Shown one piece after another: positions 1 to 7,001 of a DNA stretch of 64,000 nucleotides; the stretch's first letter is position 1, and every line of letters starts with the position of its first letter. Under the pieces are notes generated by a model that did no database searches, was not told the origin of the DNA, and saw only the letters and a program-made list of their open reading frames with translations. Made by a program: the position numbers and the translations under genes. The stretch is from Paenibacillus sp. FSL R10-2734 (GTDB taxonomy: Bacteria > Bacillota > Bacilli > Paenibacillales > Paenibacillaceae), in NCBI RefSeq assembly GCF_037963865.1, contig NZ_CP150170.1, forward strand, positions 6,758,001 through 6,822,000. Reading direction: 5' to 3'.

Positions 1-486
1 AAGAACTTCATATTCGCTGTACATCTCATTGATATAATTAACAACTCTCTTGAGCAGAGGCAGATTTGTTAAAGGCTCCCCACCATAAAAACTGATGATC
101 GATTTCCTCATAGGATTACGTTCGAATATTTTTTTGAAATTACTATAATAGAAATCAACAGATTCTTTGGCGATCTCCCATGACATCCGACTTGTTCCGT
201 GATCACGCGTGTACGGATAGTGTTCCGAATATATGCAATATTTGCATCTTAAATTACAAGCTGAAGAAACCTCCAATATTAATTGTTTGAATCCATTTCC
301 CTCTGTGTACAAATACTGCTCCAAATCTGAGATAACAATAGCTTTTATTTTTTGCGTAGATTGGATATTGAATTTCTTTTTTATAACCTCTAATCCTGGA
401 TCATTTTCAGTACACACAATCTGTCCAGTCTCATTATCATAGAAATATTTATTTTTCCGTCTACTCTCAAAGCTAATACCCTTCAT
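1..486 (-). CDS. Radical SAM peptide maturase (N-terminal part, runs off left edge)
   Basis: The first 162 codons of a minus-strand gene are visible; the C-terminal part lies outside the window. A radical SAM [4Fe-4S] motif CNLRCKYC (Cys77, Cys81, Cys84) is followed by FYGGEPL near residue 135, typical of peptide-modifying radical SAM enzymes. The roughly 70 residues before the motif have the size of an N-terminal peptide-recognition domain, but I cannot prove that fold. The start is the second ATG, six bases after GGAGG; an earlier ATG at 492 abuts the Shine-Dalgarno. It lies downstream of the Cys-rich precursor (547-804), with a hairpin terminator between them, so it probably installs thioether crosslinks on that peptide. 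A C-terminal SPASM/twitch domain is expected beyond the edge. Confidence 0.85.
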   Translation of the reverse strand, partial: MKGISFESRRKNKYFYDNETGQIVCTENDPGLEVIKKKFNIQSTQKIKAIVISDLEQYLYTEGNGFKQLILEVSSACNLRCKYCIYSEHYPYTRDHGTSRMSWEIAKESVDFYYSNFKKIFERNPMRKSIISFYGGEPLTNLPLLKRVVNYINEMYSEYEVL

Positions 487-502
487 AGCCATCCTCCTTC
501 TA

Positions 503-540
503 AAAAACGGGGAGGAAAAGAGTACTTTTTCTCCTCCCCA
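503..540 (-). terminator. Hairpin terminator/attenuator between RiPP precursor and maturase
   Basis: On the minus strand GGGGAGGA and TCCTCCCC flank a short loop and are followed by a run of six T. It sits after the precursor stop and before the maturase ribosome binding site. It would let most transcripts end after the precursor, giving much more peptide than enzyme. Confidence 0.75.
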
Positions 541-546
541 GTAATT

Positions 547-804
547 TTATGAATTCACACCGATTGCAACCGCAGCAGCAGCACTTGCGCCTGTTGCGAC
601 CGTAGTAACTTCACCCGCTGCTGCAAGAGTAACAATTGCCGTTGCAGGACCAAAGATAACACATGCAAGACAAATTGCGCAGCCTAAACATGCTGCACAA
701 GCAGCACAGCCCAAGCAAGCCACGCAAGCGGCGATTTCTTCTTTGTCTCCAATATGGAACTCTTCTCCCAAATCAGAAACTGAGAAAAATTCATCTGAAT
801 ACAT
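547..804 (-). CDS. Cys-rich RiPP precursor, thurincin-H/sactipeptide-like (8 Cys at i+3 spacing)
   Basis: An 85-residue peptide with a strong ribosome binding site (GGGAGG, then ATG at 804). An acidic N-terminal part (residues 1-24, leader-like) is followed by eight cysteines at positions 27, 30, 33, 36, 39, 42, 45 and 48, each exactly three apart and spaced by Ala/Gly/Leu/Val/Ile. Residues 49-85 are hydrophobic and rich in Ala, Thr, Val and Gly (for example TVATGASAAAA). Thurincin H, a known sactipeptide, has four cysteines in the same CxxC spacing followed by a similar Ala/Thr/Ser-rich arm; here the Cys block is twice as long. The adjacent radical SAM gene supports thioether formation. Product structure and activity are inferred; an iron-sulfur or metal-binding role is less likely given the hydrophobic tail. 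Confidence 0.75.
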   Translation of the reverse strand: MYSDEFFSVSDLGEEFHIGDKEEIAACVACLGCAACAACLGCAICLACVIFGPATAIVTLAAAGEVTTVATGASAAAAVAIGVNS

Positions 805-889
805 TGACTGTCCACCTCCCTTCTTTTAAGTCAGAATCAGATTGATCCCTCCTTTTATACTCTGAAATATGTATAACATCCATAATATT

Positions 890-913
890 ACATATAAACA
901 AGAGTTTATATGT
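890..913. promoter_or_regulatory. Perfect inverted repeat upstream of the RiPP precursor
   Basis: Arms ACATATAAAC and GTTTATATGT are perfect complements around a 4-base loop, in AT-rich DNA about 90 bases before the precursor start. On the minus strand TTGTTT overlaps the repeat and could be a -35 element, so it may be an operator. No regulator gene is visible in the window. Confidence 0.4.
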
Positions 914-1002
914 GATTTTCTTCATAATTATCATAAATATTATATATGAAAGAAATTAATTCCATTTATTAACTCGATTTTAAATACGAGAAATAAGGGT
1001 GT

Positions 1003-1048
1003 AAAAAAAGAGGCCATTAAAGAAATATCTTCTTCTGGCCTCTTTTTT
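1003..1048. terminator. Bidirectional terminator
   Basis: AAAAAAGAGGCCA and TGGCCTCTTTTTT form a 13-bp stem around a loop of about 20 bases, with A- and T-runs on either side. It separates the groESL transcript from the RiPP locus; both are read on the minus strand. Confidence 0.85.
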
Positions 1049-1152
1049 ATAACTATTAAGTTCGCAATGAAGCAGGTTTAATATCATTTGAACTTCCCTA
1101 GACTATTAGTCAGGTGGAGTCCTCCTTCTTCCACCAGATACAAATAAGAACC

Positions 1153-1178
1153 TCCCCCAAGTTTACTGAACTTAGGGA
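1153..1178 (-). terminator. Possible groEL terminator hairpin
   Basis: CCCTAAGTT and AACTTGGGG (minus strand) form a 9-bp stem with one G-T pair about 65 bases after groEL. The T-run is weak. A second small hairpin (AAGGGCT/AGCCCTT, 1226-1242) directly follows the groEL stop. Confidence 0.4.
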
Positions 1179-1243
1179 AGGCTCTTCTCTTCTTTTGTAT
1201 ACCTTGCAGGATAGCCTTGATGCTTAAGGGCTATGAGCCCTTA

Positions 1244-2872
1244 TTACATCATGCCGCCCATTCCACCCATGCCGCCCATATCAGGCATTCCAGCCTTTTC
1301 TGGTTCTGGCTTGTCAGCAATTACTGCTTCAGTAGTCAAGAACATAGCCGCTACGGATGCAGCATTTTGAAGCGCGGAACGTGTTACTTTAGCAGGGTCA
1401 ACGATACCCGCTTCAAACATGTTTACCCACTCGCCAGTAGCAGCGTTGTAGCCGATGCCGATAGCTTCTTTTTTCAAGCGATCCACGATAACGGAACCTT
1501 CTTGACCAGCGTTAGCTGCAATGGTACGAACTGGCTCTTCCAACGCGCGAAGCACGATGTTAACGCCTGTTTTCTCGTCGCCAGTTACATCTACAGCAGC
1601 AACAGCATTATATACGTTCACAAGAGCTGTACCACCACCGGAAACGATACCTTCTTCAACCGCAGCGCGAGTTGCGTTCAGGGCGTCTTCGATGCGAAGT
1701 TTGCGCTCTTTCAATTCAGTTTCAGTTGCAGCGCCAACTTTGACAACGGCTACGCCGCCAGCCAATTTAGCCAAACGCTCTTGCAATTTCTCTTTGTCGA
1801 ACTCGGAAGTTGTTTCTTCCAGTTGAGCACGAATTTGGCTTACGCGAGCATTGATGTCCGCTTTGTCGCCGCTTCCGTCTACGATTGTTGTGTTTTCTTT
1901 AGTTACGCGTACTTGACGTGCGTTACCCAATTGTTCAATGGAAGTGCTCTTCAGATCAAGACCGAGCTTCTCAGTGATCACTTGGCCACCAGTCAGGGCA
2001 GCGATATCTTGCAGCATAGCTTCGCGGCGGTCGCCAAAGCCAGGAGCTTTAACAGCAACAGCGTTGAATGTTCCACGCAGTTTGTTCACGATCAGCATAG
2101 CTTGTGCTTCGCCTTCGATATCTTCAGCGATAATTACAAGCGGTCTAGCTTGTTGAACGATTTTTTCAAGCAAAGGAAGGATTTCTTGAGTACTGCTGAT
2201 TTTTTTATCAGTGATCAAGATGTATGGGTTCTCCAGAACAGCTTCCATTTTGTCCGTATCTGTAATCATGTACGGGGAAATGTAACCGCGGTCGAACTGC
2301 ATACCTTCTACTACTTCAAGTTCAGTAGCGAATCCACGGGATTCTTCAACTGTGATAACACCGTCTTTACCTACTTTTTCCATAGCTTCAGCAATCAATT
2401 GACCTACTTCTTCGTCAGCAGCAGAGATAGCAGCTACTTGAGCGATAGCTTGGGAATCTTCGATTGGCTTAGCGATTTTTTGCAATTCTTCAACCGCTGC
2501 ACGAACCGCTTTGTCGATCCCTTTGCGAATAACCATTGGGTTAGCGCCTGCAGTTACGTTCTTCAGACCTTCACGGATCATAGCTTGCGCAAGAACCGTT
2601 GCAGTTGTAGTACCGTCACCAGCTACATCGTTAGTCTTAGTAGCAACTTCTTTAACCAGTTGAGCACCCATGTTCTCGAATGCATCTTCAAGTTCGATTT
2701 CTTTGGCGATAGTTACACCATCGTTAGTGATCAGCGGGCTACCAAATTTCTTCTCAAGCACCACGTTGCGACCTTTTGGTCCAAGTGTAACTTTTACCGC
2801 ATTTGCCAAAGCATCTACACCGCGCAACATAGAGCGACGTGCTTCTTCACTAAATTTAATTTCTTTAGCCAT
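1244..2872 (-). CDS. groEL: Chaperonin GroEL (60 kDa)
   Basis: A 542-residue protein with full-length GroEL features. It starts MAKEIKFSEEARRSM, carries the ATP-binding VKVTLGPKGRNVVL and the DGTTTATVLA phosphate-binding motif (about residues 86-95), and ends with a Gly-Met-rich tail (GGMGGMGGMM). It forms the double-ring ATP-driven folding chamber in the cytoplasm with GroES as lid. It is the second gene of groES-groEL, 77 bases after groES, with its own ribosome binding site. Expression should be heat-shock controlled by HrcA through the CIRCE element at 3378-3404. Two consecutive stop codons end the gene. Confidence 0.99.
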   Translation of the reverse strand: MAKEIKFSEEARRSMLRGVDALANAVKVTLGPKGRNVVLEKKFGSPLITNDGVTIAKEIELEDAFENMGAQLVKEVATKTNDVAGDGTTTATVLAQAMIREGLKNVTAGANPMVIRKGIDKAVRAAVEELQKIAKPIEDSQAIAQVAAISAADEEVGQLIAEAMEKVGKDGVITVEESRGFATELEVVEGMQFDRGYISPYMITDTDKMEAVLENPYILITDKKISSTQEILPLLEKIVQQARPLVIIAEDIEGEAQAMLIVNKLRGTFNAVAVKAPGFGDRREAMLQDIAALTGGQVITEKLGLDLKSTSIEQLGNARQVRVTKENTTIVDGSGDKADINARVSQIRAQLEETTSEFDKEKLQERLAKLAGGVAVVKVGAATETELKERKLRIEDALNATRAAVEEGIVSGGGTALVNVYNAVAAVDVTGDEKTGVNIVLRALEEPVRTIAANAGQEGSVIVDRLKKEAIGIGYNAATGEWVNMFEAGIVDPAKVTRSALQNAASVAAMFLTTEAVIADKPEPEKAGMPDMGGMGGMGGMM

Positions 2873-2949
2873 TGTGTAATTACCTCCTAAAAGTTTTTGT
2901 ATATCACGTTCTGTAAGAAGTTTAAATTTAATTTATGATCGACTCTCGC

Positions 2950-3231
2950 TTAGTCAAGAATCGCGTGAATGTCGCTTTCTTTCATAATCAAATACTCTTT
3001 ACCTTCGTATTTGATTTCTGTTCCTGCATATTTAGAGAAAAGAACACGGTCGCCTTCTTTAACTTCCAGCGCTACACGTACTCCATCTTTCAAAGCTCCG
3101 CTACCTACTGCGATAATAGTTCCTTCTTGTGGCTTTTCTTTCGAGGAGTCCGGAAGTACAATCCCGAATGAAGTGGTTTCCTCCTGCTCGCTCGGTAGCA
3201 CCAATACGCGTTCACCTAAAGGTTTGATCAT
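2950..3231 (-). CDS. groES: Co-chaperonin GroES (10 kDa)
   Basis: A 93-residue protein of normal GroES length with the opening MIKPLGERVLVLP, a mobile-loop segment around residues 15-35, and the typical VLFSKYAGTEIKYEGKEYL end. It caps the GroEL ring and is the first gene of the operon. AGGAGG lies just before the ATG. The 5' leader carries a sigma-A promoter and a CIRCE operator. Confidence 0.98.
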   Translation of the reverse strand: MIKPLGERVLVLPSEQEETTSFGIVLPDSSKEKPQEGTIIAVGSGALKDGVRVALEVKEGDRVLFSKYAGTEIKYEGKEYLIMKESDIHAILD

Positions 3232-3377
3232 GAAAAAATAGCCTCCTTTAAAATTATGTTATTTTGCTTCAAAACATAGTTTAGAACTTGCCGGTCAAAC
3301 TTCAATTCTCTGTTGTTCATGAAAAATATCAATTGGACGCTGCAAGTTTCTCGTCCATCTCATATTTTTCATAAGCG

Positions 3378-3404
3378 TTAGCACTCGACAGTGTGTAGTG
3401 CTAA
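3378..3404. promoter_or_regulatory. CIRCE operator (HrcA binding site)
   Basis: TTAGCACTC, nine spacer bases, then TAGTGCTAA. It differs from the CIRCE consensus (TTAGCACTC-N9-GAGTGCTAA) by one base. It lies just downstream of the groES -10 box, the usual position for HrcA repression. Confidence 0.95.
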
Positions 3405-3415
3405 CAACAATTTTT

Positions 3416-3444
3416 ATGATACTCAACTTGAGCCCGGATTTCAA
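3416..3444 (-). promoter_or_regulatory. Sigma-A promoter of groES-groEL
   Basis: On the minus strand TTGAAA, 17 bases, TATCAT, followed directly by CIRCE. The remaining intergenic stretch up to 3692 shows nothing clear except one near-match to a DnaA box (CTATCCACA, about 3525). Confidence 0.7.
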
Positions 3445-3692
3445 GTCCTTTTACACAAATTCGCATTTGTTTTCGTAAAAAATACGTTTCACTGGTTGTC
3501 CTAGCGCACACTCTATAACATTCTATCCACAGGTTGTGAAAATATGCGTATGTTTTCCAGTCATTACAACTGTACCACCTACGCCAAGACTTTTCAAAAA
3601 GACGAAATATGTAATAATTTTAGCGGGGCTTTAAACCAAAAAGAACTGCCTCTTGGGTAGAAAAAATCTACGTAGTGACAGCCCTCTTATCA

Positions 3693-4460
3693 TCAATCCT
3701 CACTCTTGGTGTACTGAGCTTCACGCGCCGCATCCGCAGCAAGCTGCTTGCGATAGACAAAGGCAGACAAGAATACACTGAACTCATATAACACTAGCAG
3801 TGGAATCGTCACCAGAAAGTCTGAGATAAAATCCGGAGGAGTAATAACTACAGCGATAAAGATAAGCGTAAAATAGGCATATCGGCGCATCTTACGCAAG
3901 CGTATTGGGTTAAGAACTCTTAATTTGGTCAGAAACATCACCAGTAACGGGAGCTCAAACAACAACGCCAGGGGTAGCACCAGACTGAACATGAAGTTGA
4001 AATACTGAGCAATCCCGTAGGTCTCTTCCAGCCCCATACTCCGAGTGATAGAAATTGTGAATGATAGCGCCATTGGAAATACAATATAATAAGCAAAAGA
4101 AAGACCAATTAGAAATAGAACAAAAACATAAGGAACATAACGAAGTGTCGCAGTACGCTCTTCTGGCTGAAGGCCCGGACTAATAAACGCCCACAGCTGA
4201 TAAGCAATAAAAGGGATCGAAATCACTAGCGAAACCGCCATCGCGATCTTCATATACATTCCGATACCATCCCAGAATGAGAACGCATGTAGAACAAAGC
4301 CTTGAGCTAGGTCTGTACTAATTAAATAATCGTAGATAGGCTTGGCACAGAACAGCCCCCCTACCAATCCCAGAACAAATACAATCAGCACATAAATAAT
4401 CCGTTTACGCAGCTCGGTGAGATGATCCACCACCGACATTTCTTCCGATTTGAGAGACAT
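3693..4460 (-). CDS. tatC: Sec-independent translocase TatC
   Basis: The polytopic Tat receptor subunit that recognises twin-arginine signal peptides and, with TatA, exports folded proteins. The chosen start gives 255 residues, normal for TatC: MSLKSEEMSVVDHLTELRKR, where the HLxELRKR segment is the family hallmark. An in-frame extension upstream to 4538 lacks family character. About six membrane spans are visible, with the conserved SPGLQPEER loop. It follows tatA on the same strand, separated by a hairpin. The tail (about 20 residues) is charged. Confidence 0.95.
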   Translation of the reverse strand: MSLKSEEMSVVDHLTELRKRIIYVLIVFVLGLVGGLFCAKPIYDYLISTDLAQGFVLHAFSFWDGIGMYMKIAMAVSLVISIPFIAYQLWAFISPGLQPEERTATLRYVPYVFVLFLIGLSFAYYIVFPMALSFTISITRSMGLEETYGIAQYFNFMFSLVLPLALLFELPLLVMFLTKLRVLNPIRLRKMRRYAYFTLIFIAVVITPPDFISDFLVTIPLLVLYEFSVFLSAFVYRKQLAADAAREAQYTKSED

Positions 4461-4639
4461 CCGGACACCATCCCATGACAAGAGTAGAAACGTTGCAGCG
4501 ACTTTGTGTAAAGTTGCGCCCGTTTCCGCTGAAAGCAAACAAGCATAAACGCCTTCGGCATCCTAATAAGAACGGTAAGCGTTTAAGCGAGAAGTATAAG
4601 GATAAAGTATTGTGTGAAACTTATACTTTCTTAGATTTG

Positions 4640-4684
4640 AAAAAGGGGCGTCTCCTAAGTCTATTAGACTTGAGAGATTGCCCC
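4640..4684 (-). terminator. Hairpin terminator between tatA and tatC
   Basis: On the minus strand GGGGCAATCTC...GAGACGCCCC form a long imperfect stem (inner arms CAAGTCT/AGACTT) followed by TTTTT. It lies after tatA and about 180 bases before tatC. It probably gives TatA in excess over TatC. Confidence 0.75.
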
Positions 4685-4700
4685 ATTGTTAAACCTTTTA

Positions 4701-4943
4701 TTATTCCGGCAGGCGTTTGTCCTGAGGAATATCTGCAGCGACCGTCTGCGGGGCCGTCGGCACAGGAGCTTCGCTCTTCTTCACCGGATCAGTATCACCG
4801 ATGATTTCACGTGCGCCTTCCTTAAATTCACGAAAGGTTCGTCCAACTGCGCGGCCTAACTCTGGCAGTTTATTCGGGCCAAAGAGGAGCAGTGCCAGTA
4901 TAACCAACAAAATAATACCAGGAGTACCAATTCCACTAAACAT
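4701..4943 (-). CDS. tatA: Sec-independent translocase TatA
   Basis: An 80-residue pore-forming Tat subunit. An N-terminal membrane helix (IGTPGIILLVILALLLF) is followed by FGPNKLPELGRAVGR, the amphipathic-helix signature of TatA/E. Residues 45-80 form a charged, Pro-rich tail. The start at 4943 has GGAGG seven bases upstream; a longer reading to 5006 is not supported. In Firmicutes a TatA-TatC pair is sufficient for transport, and no TatB is seen here. Confidence 0.93.
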   Translation of the reverse strand: MFSGIGTPGIILLVILALLLFGPNKLPELGRAVGRTFREFKEGAREIIGDTDPVKKSEAPVPTAPQTVAADIPQDKRLPE

Positions 4944-5080
4944 TATTATTCCTCCTTGTCCGTCTATCCGATCATGGTATCGTTTACGATAATCTAATAA
5001 TACCATAACTTATATCACAGTTACATCCACTATCTTCTATAAATAGTTTATCATTGTGACGTGACAAGAATATGACAATG

Positions 5081-5566
5081 CTATTGGCGGTATTGGCCGG
5101 TTACCATGAGTAACGCTTCCGGTAGTTGATCCATAATGGCGGCCAAATTCTCATGAACACCCTTCGGTGTGCCCGGTAAATTGACAATCAACGTGCGTCC
5201 GCGAATGCCGCATATCCCGCGGAAAAGCATCACCGCTCGGTTTTTTTGCATCACCGTACTTCGCATCGCTTCTGAAAGTCCTGGCACTTCCCGTTCGATT
5301 ACACGCCGTGTAGCCTCCGGAGTTACATCGCGTATCGCTAAATCCGTACCTCCAGTAGTCAATACCAGATCTGCCTGAAAATAATCTGTCAGTTCTATTA
5401 AAGCTGCGATAATCTCATCTTGTTCATCGGGCACGATTCGATATTCAACGATCTCGCCCCCAAGCTCCTCTTCCACCAGCTCCCGAATAACCTGGGCGCT
5501 CGTGTCTTCCCGTTCGCCCCTGGCCCCTTTATCGCTGGCCGTTAGGATTGCTGTTTTCCACGCCAT
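5081..5566 (-). CDS. moaB: Molybdopterin adenylyltransferase-type protein MoaB/MogA
   Basis: A 161-residue MoCF-fold protein acting late in molybdenum cofactor synthesis (adenylylation of molybdopterin). The TTGGTDLAIRDVTPEAT segment (about residues 71-87) is the molybdopterin-binding signature, and LPGTPKGVHENL lies near the C-terminus. The start MAWKTAIL is preceded by GGGAGG; an upstream ATG at 5614 adds 16 residues without family match. It lies directly downstream of moaC. The modAB molybdate transporter genes elsewhere in the window fit a molybdenum-using organism. Confidence 0.9.
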   Translation of the reverse strand: MAWKTAILTASDKGARGEREDTSAQVIRELVEEELGGEIVEYRIVPDEQDEIIAALIELTDYFQADLVLTTGGTDLAIRDVTPEATRRVIEREVPGLSEAMRSTVMQKNRAVMLFRGICGIRGRTLIVNLPGTPKGVHENLAAIMDQLPEALLMVTGQYRQ

Positions 5567-5644
5567 AGGTTTATCCTCCCTCTCTATGTATATTGGCTGT
5601 ACAGTGCAGCCCATTTACTTCAGCGCATCGAACATTAGCACTCA

Positions 5645-6118
5645 TCATTGTTCAAGCGCGTAATCCCCATTCTTGCCCCCGCTTTTAGACACTAAGAGCG
5701 TTGGTCCGATAATCATATCCTTCTGAATAGCCTTGCACATGTCGTACACCGTGAGTGCTGAGGCGGAAACAGCGGTCAAGGCCTCCATTTCAACTCCGGT
5801 CTTTCCGGTAGTATGGACTGTTGCTTCTATATAAAGTTCATCTTTGCTGTTATCGGAGAAGCTGATATCAATACCGGTAAGTGGGAGTGGATGACACATC
5901 GGAATCCAGTCAGACGTCTTCTTGGCTGCCATGATACCAGCAATCTGTGCAACGGCAAGTACGTCTCCCTTACTGATCTTGCCCCCCTTGATGGCGCTAA
6001 GTGTCACAGCGGCCATCTTGATCTTACTCCGCGCGACAGCTGTCCGCTTCGTAATCTCCTTTTCGCTCACATCCACCATTCGAGCTCTTCCCTGCTCGTT
6101 AAAATGGGTCAATTCCAC
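5645..6118 (-). CDS. moaC: Cyclic pyranopterin monophosphate synthase MoaC
   Basis: A 157-residue MoaC of normal length. It converts the MoaA product to cyclic pyranopterin monophosphate, an early molybdenum cofactor step. Clear motifs are GRARMVDVSEK at the N-terminus, IPMCHPLPLTGIDI (about residues 72-85), and GKTGVEMEALTAVS. It starts three bases after the upstream folate cyclo-ligase gene, so the two are co-transcribed. Confidence 0.97.
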   Translation of the reverse strand: MELTHFNEQGRARMVDVSEKEITKRTAVARSKIKMAAVTLSAIKGGKISKGDVLAVAQIAGIMAAKKTSDWIPMCHPLPLTGIDISFSDNSKDELYIEATVHTTGKTGVEMEALTAVSASALTVYDMCKAIQKDMIIGPTLLVSKSGGKNGDYALEQ

Positions 6119-6121
6119 GGC

Positions 6122-6757
6122 TCACTCTCCTTTTCGGCAGTGTACAATGCCATTTTCAGTAATCAGCATGTCCATAAAGGCATCATGCTCATCCATGGGC
6201 ACCTTCGGAACCAGCTGCATGTCATAGGCTAACCCGATCCAAACAGGGGGCTTCGCAGCGGTGTACTCTTCCTTCTCCCATGACGCACGTAGTCGATCAT
6301 AATAACCTCGGCCGTAACCAAGCCGACCACCCTGAAGATCAAAAGCCAGTCCCGGAACAAACACAACATCTGGTAGTGTAACAGCTTCAATCTCTTGTGA
6401 ATCTCTGCCGGATACAATAGGTTCATGGATACCATACGCCCCCGGCTCAAGCTCGCTCCATGCGTTCACCCTATGGACACTCATTGCACCGCTTGCCGGA
6501 ATGACACGCGGCAGCAGCACCCGACGCTGGTCCTTCCAAGCCTGTGTAAGAAGCGCTTTGGTATCGAGTTCAGAACGGAAAGATACATAGGCCATTAGTG
6601 AGGCTATGTCCTTCGTCTCCAGCCACTCTGACGCATGCTTGCAGACCAGAAAAGACAGTTCCCTTCTCTGGTCCGAAGACAGCTCGTTTCTGGCGATGGT
6701 CTTCTCTGCTCTTAGTTCTTGCTTTACTTTGGAGATCACCGACTCCTTGCTTGACAT
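6122..6757 (-). CDS. 5-formyltetrahydrofolate cyclo-ligase
   Basis: A 211-residue ATP-dependent enzyme that turns 5-formyl-THF into 5,10-methenyl-THF, rescuing folate. The signature is LGYGRGYYDR near residue 150, after the FVPGLAFD segment. The N-terminal helix KQELRAEKTIARNEL is typical of the family. GGGAGGTGG precedes the ATG. It heads the run moaC-moaB-tatA-tatC on the minus strand; its promoter region (6758-7001) is shared with the divergent ABC-F gene. Confidence 0.93.
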   Translation of the reverse strand: MSSKESVISKVKQELRAEKTIARNELSSDQRRELSFLVCKHASEWLETKDIASLMAYVSFRSELDTKALLTQAWKDQRRVLLPRVIPASGAMSVHRVNAWSELEPGAYGIHEPIVSGRDSQEIEAVTLPDVVFVPGLAFDLQGGRLGYGRGYYDRLRASWEKEEYTAAKPPVWIGLAYDMQLVPKVPMDEHDAFMDMLITENGIVHCRKGE

Positions 6758-7001
6758 CGTCGGCCACCTCCCTAGTTTTATCCCAAGCTCATCCTTGTTT
6801 GTAAATCCAGTTTACCACTCTTCTCCCCGGTTCGCCAAGGTGGATAGGACTGTGTTTCCGGGCTAGGTCGTTATTCCCCTTTTCCGATATATCGAGCTCT
6901 CGCTTGGGAAACGCTTTTCATGTAAACTATAGAATAAGTTGTTCATACGGCTGAGGTATAAATGCCAAGGCGAAATATGCAAGGGTGGAGGTTTCATCGT
7001 T

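Noticed and set aside
547..804. Cys-rich peptide as a ferredoxin or metallothionein
   Set aside because: Strict i+3 cysteine spacing with no Pro or acidic residues between, a long hydrophobic second arm, and a radical SAM neighbour favour a RiPP precursor.
1217..2890. Very long plus-strand open frame (557 codons) opposite groEL
   Set aside because: It is the antisense shadow of groEL, whose protein is fully family-like; the plus frame has no ribosome binding site and a Phe/Ser/Cys-rich nonsense composition.
4475..4804. 109-codon plus frame between tatC and tatA
   Set aside because: Covers the tat terminator hairpin and both gene ends; no family features or ribosome binding site.
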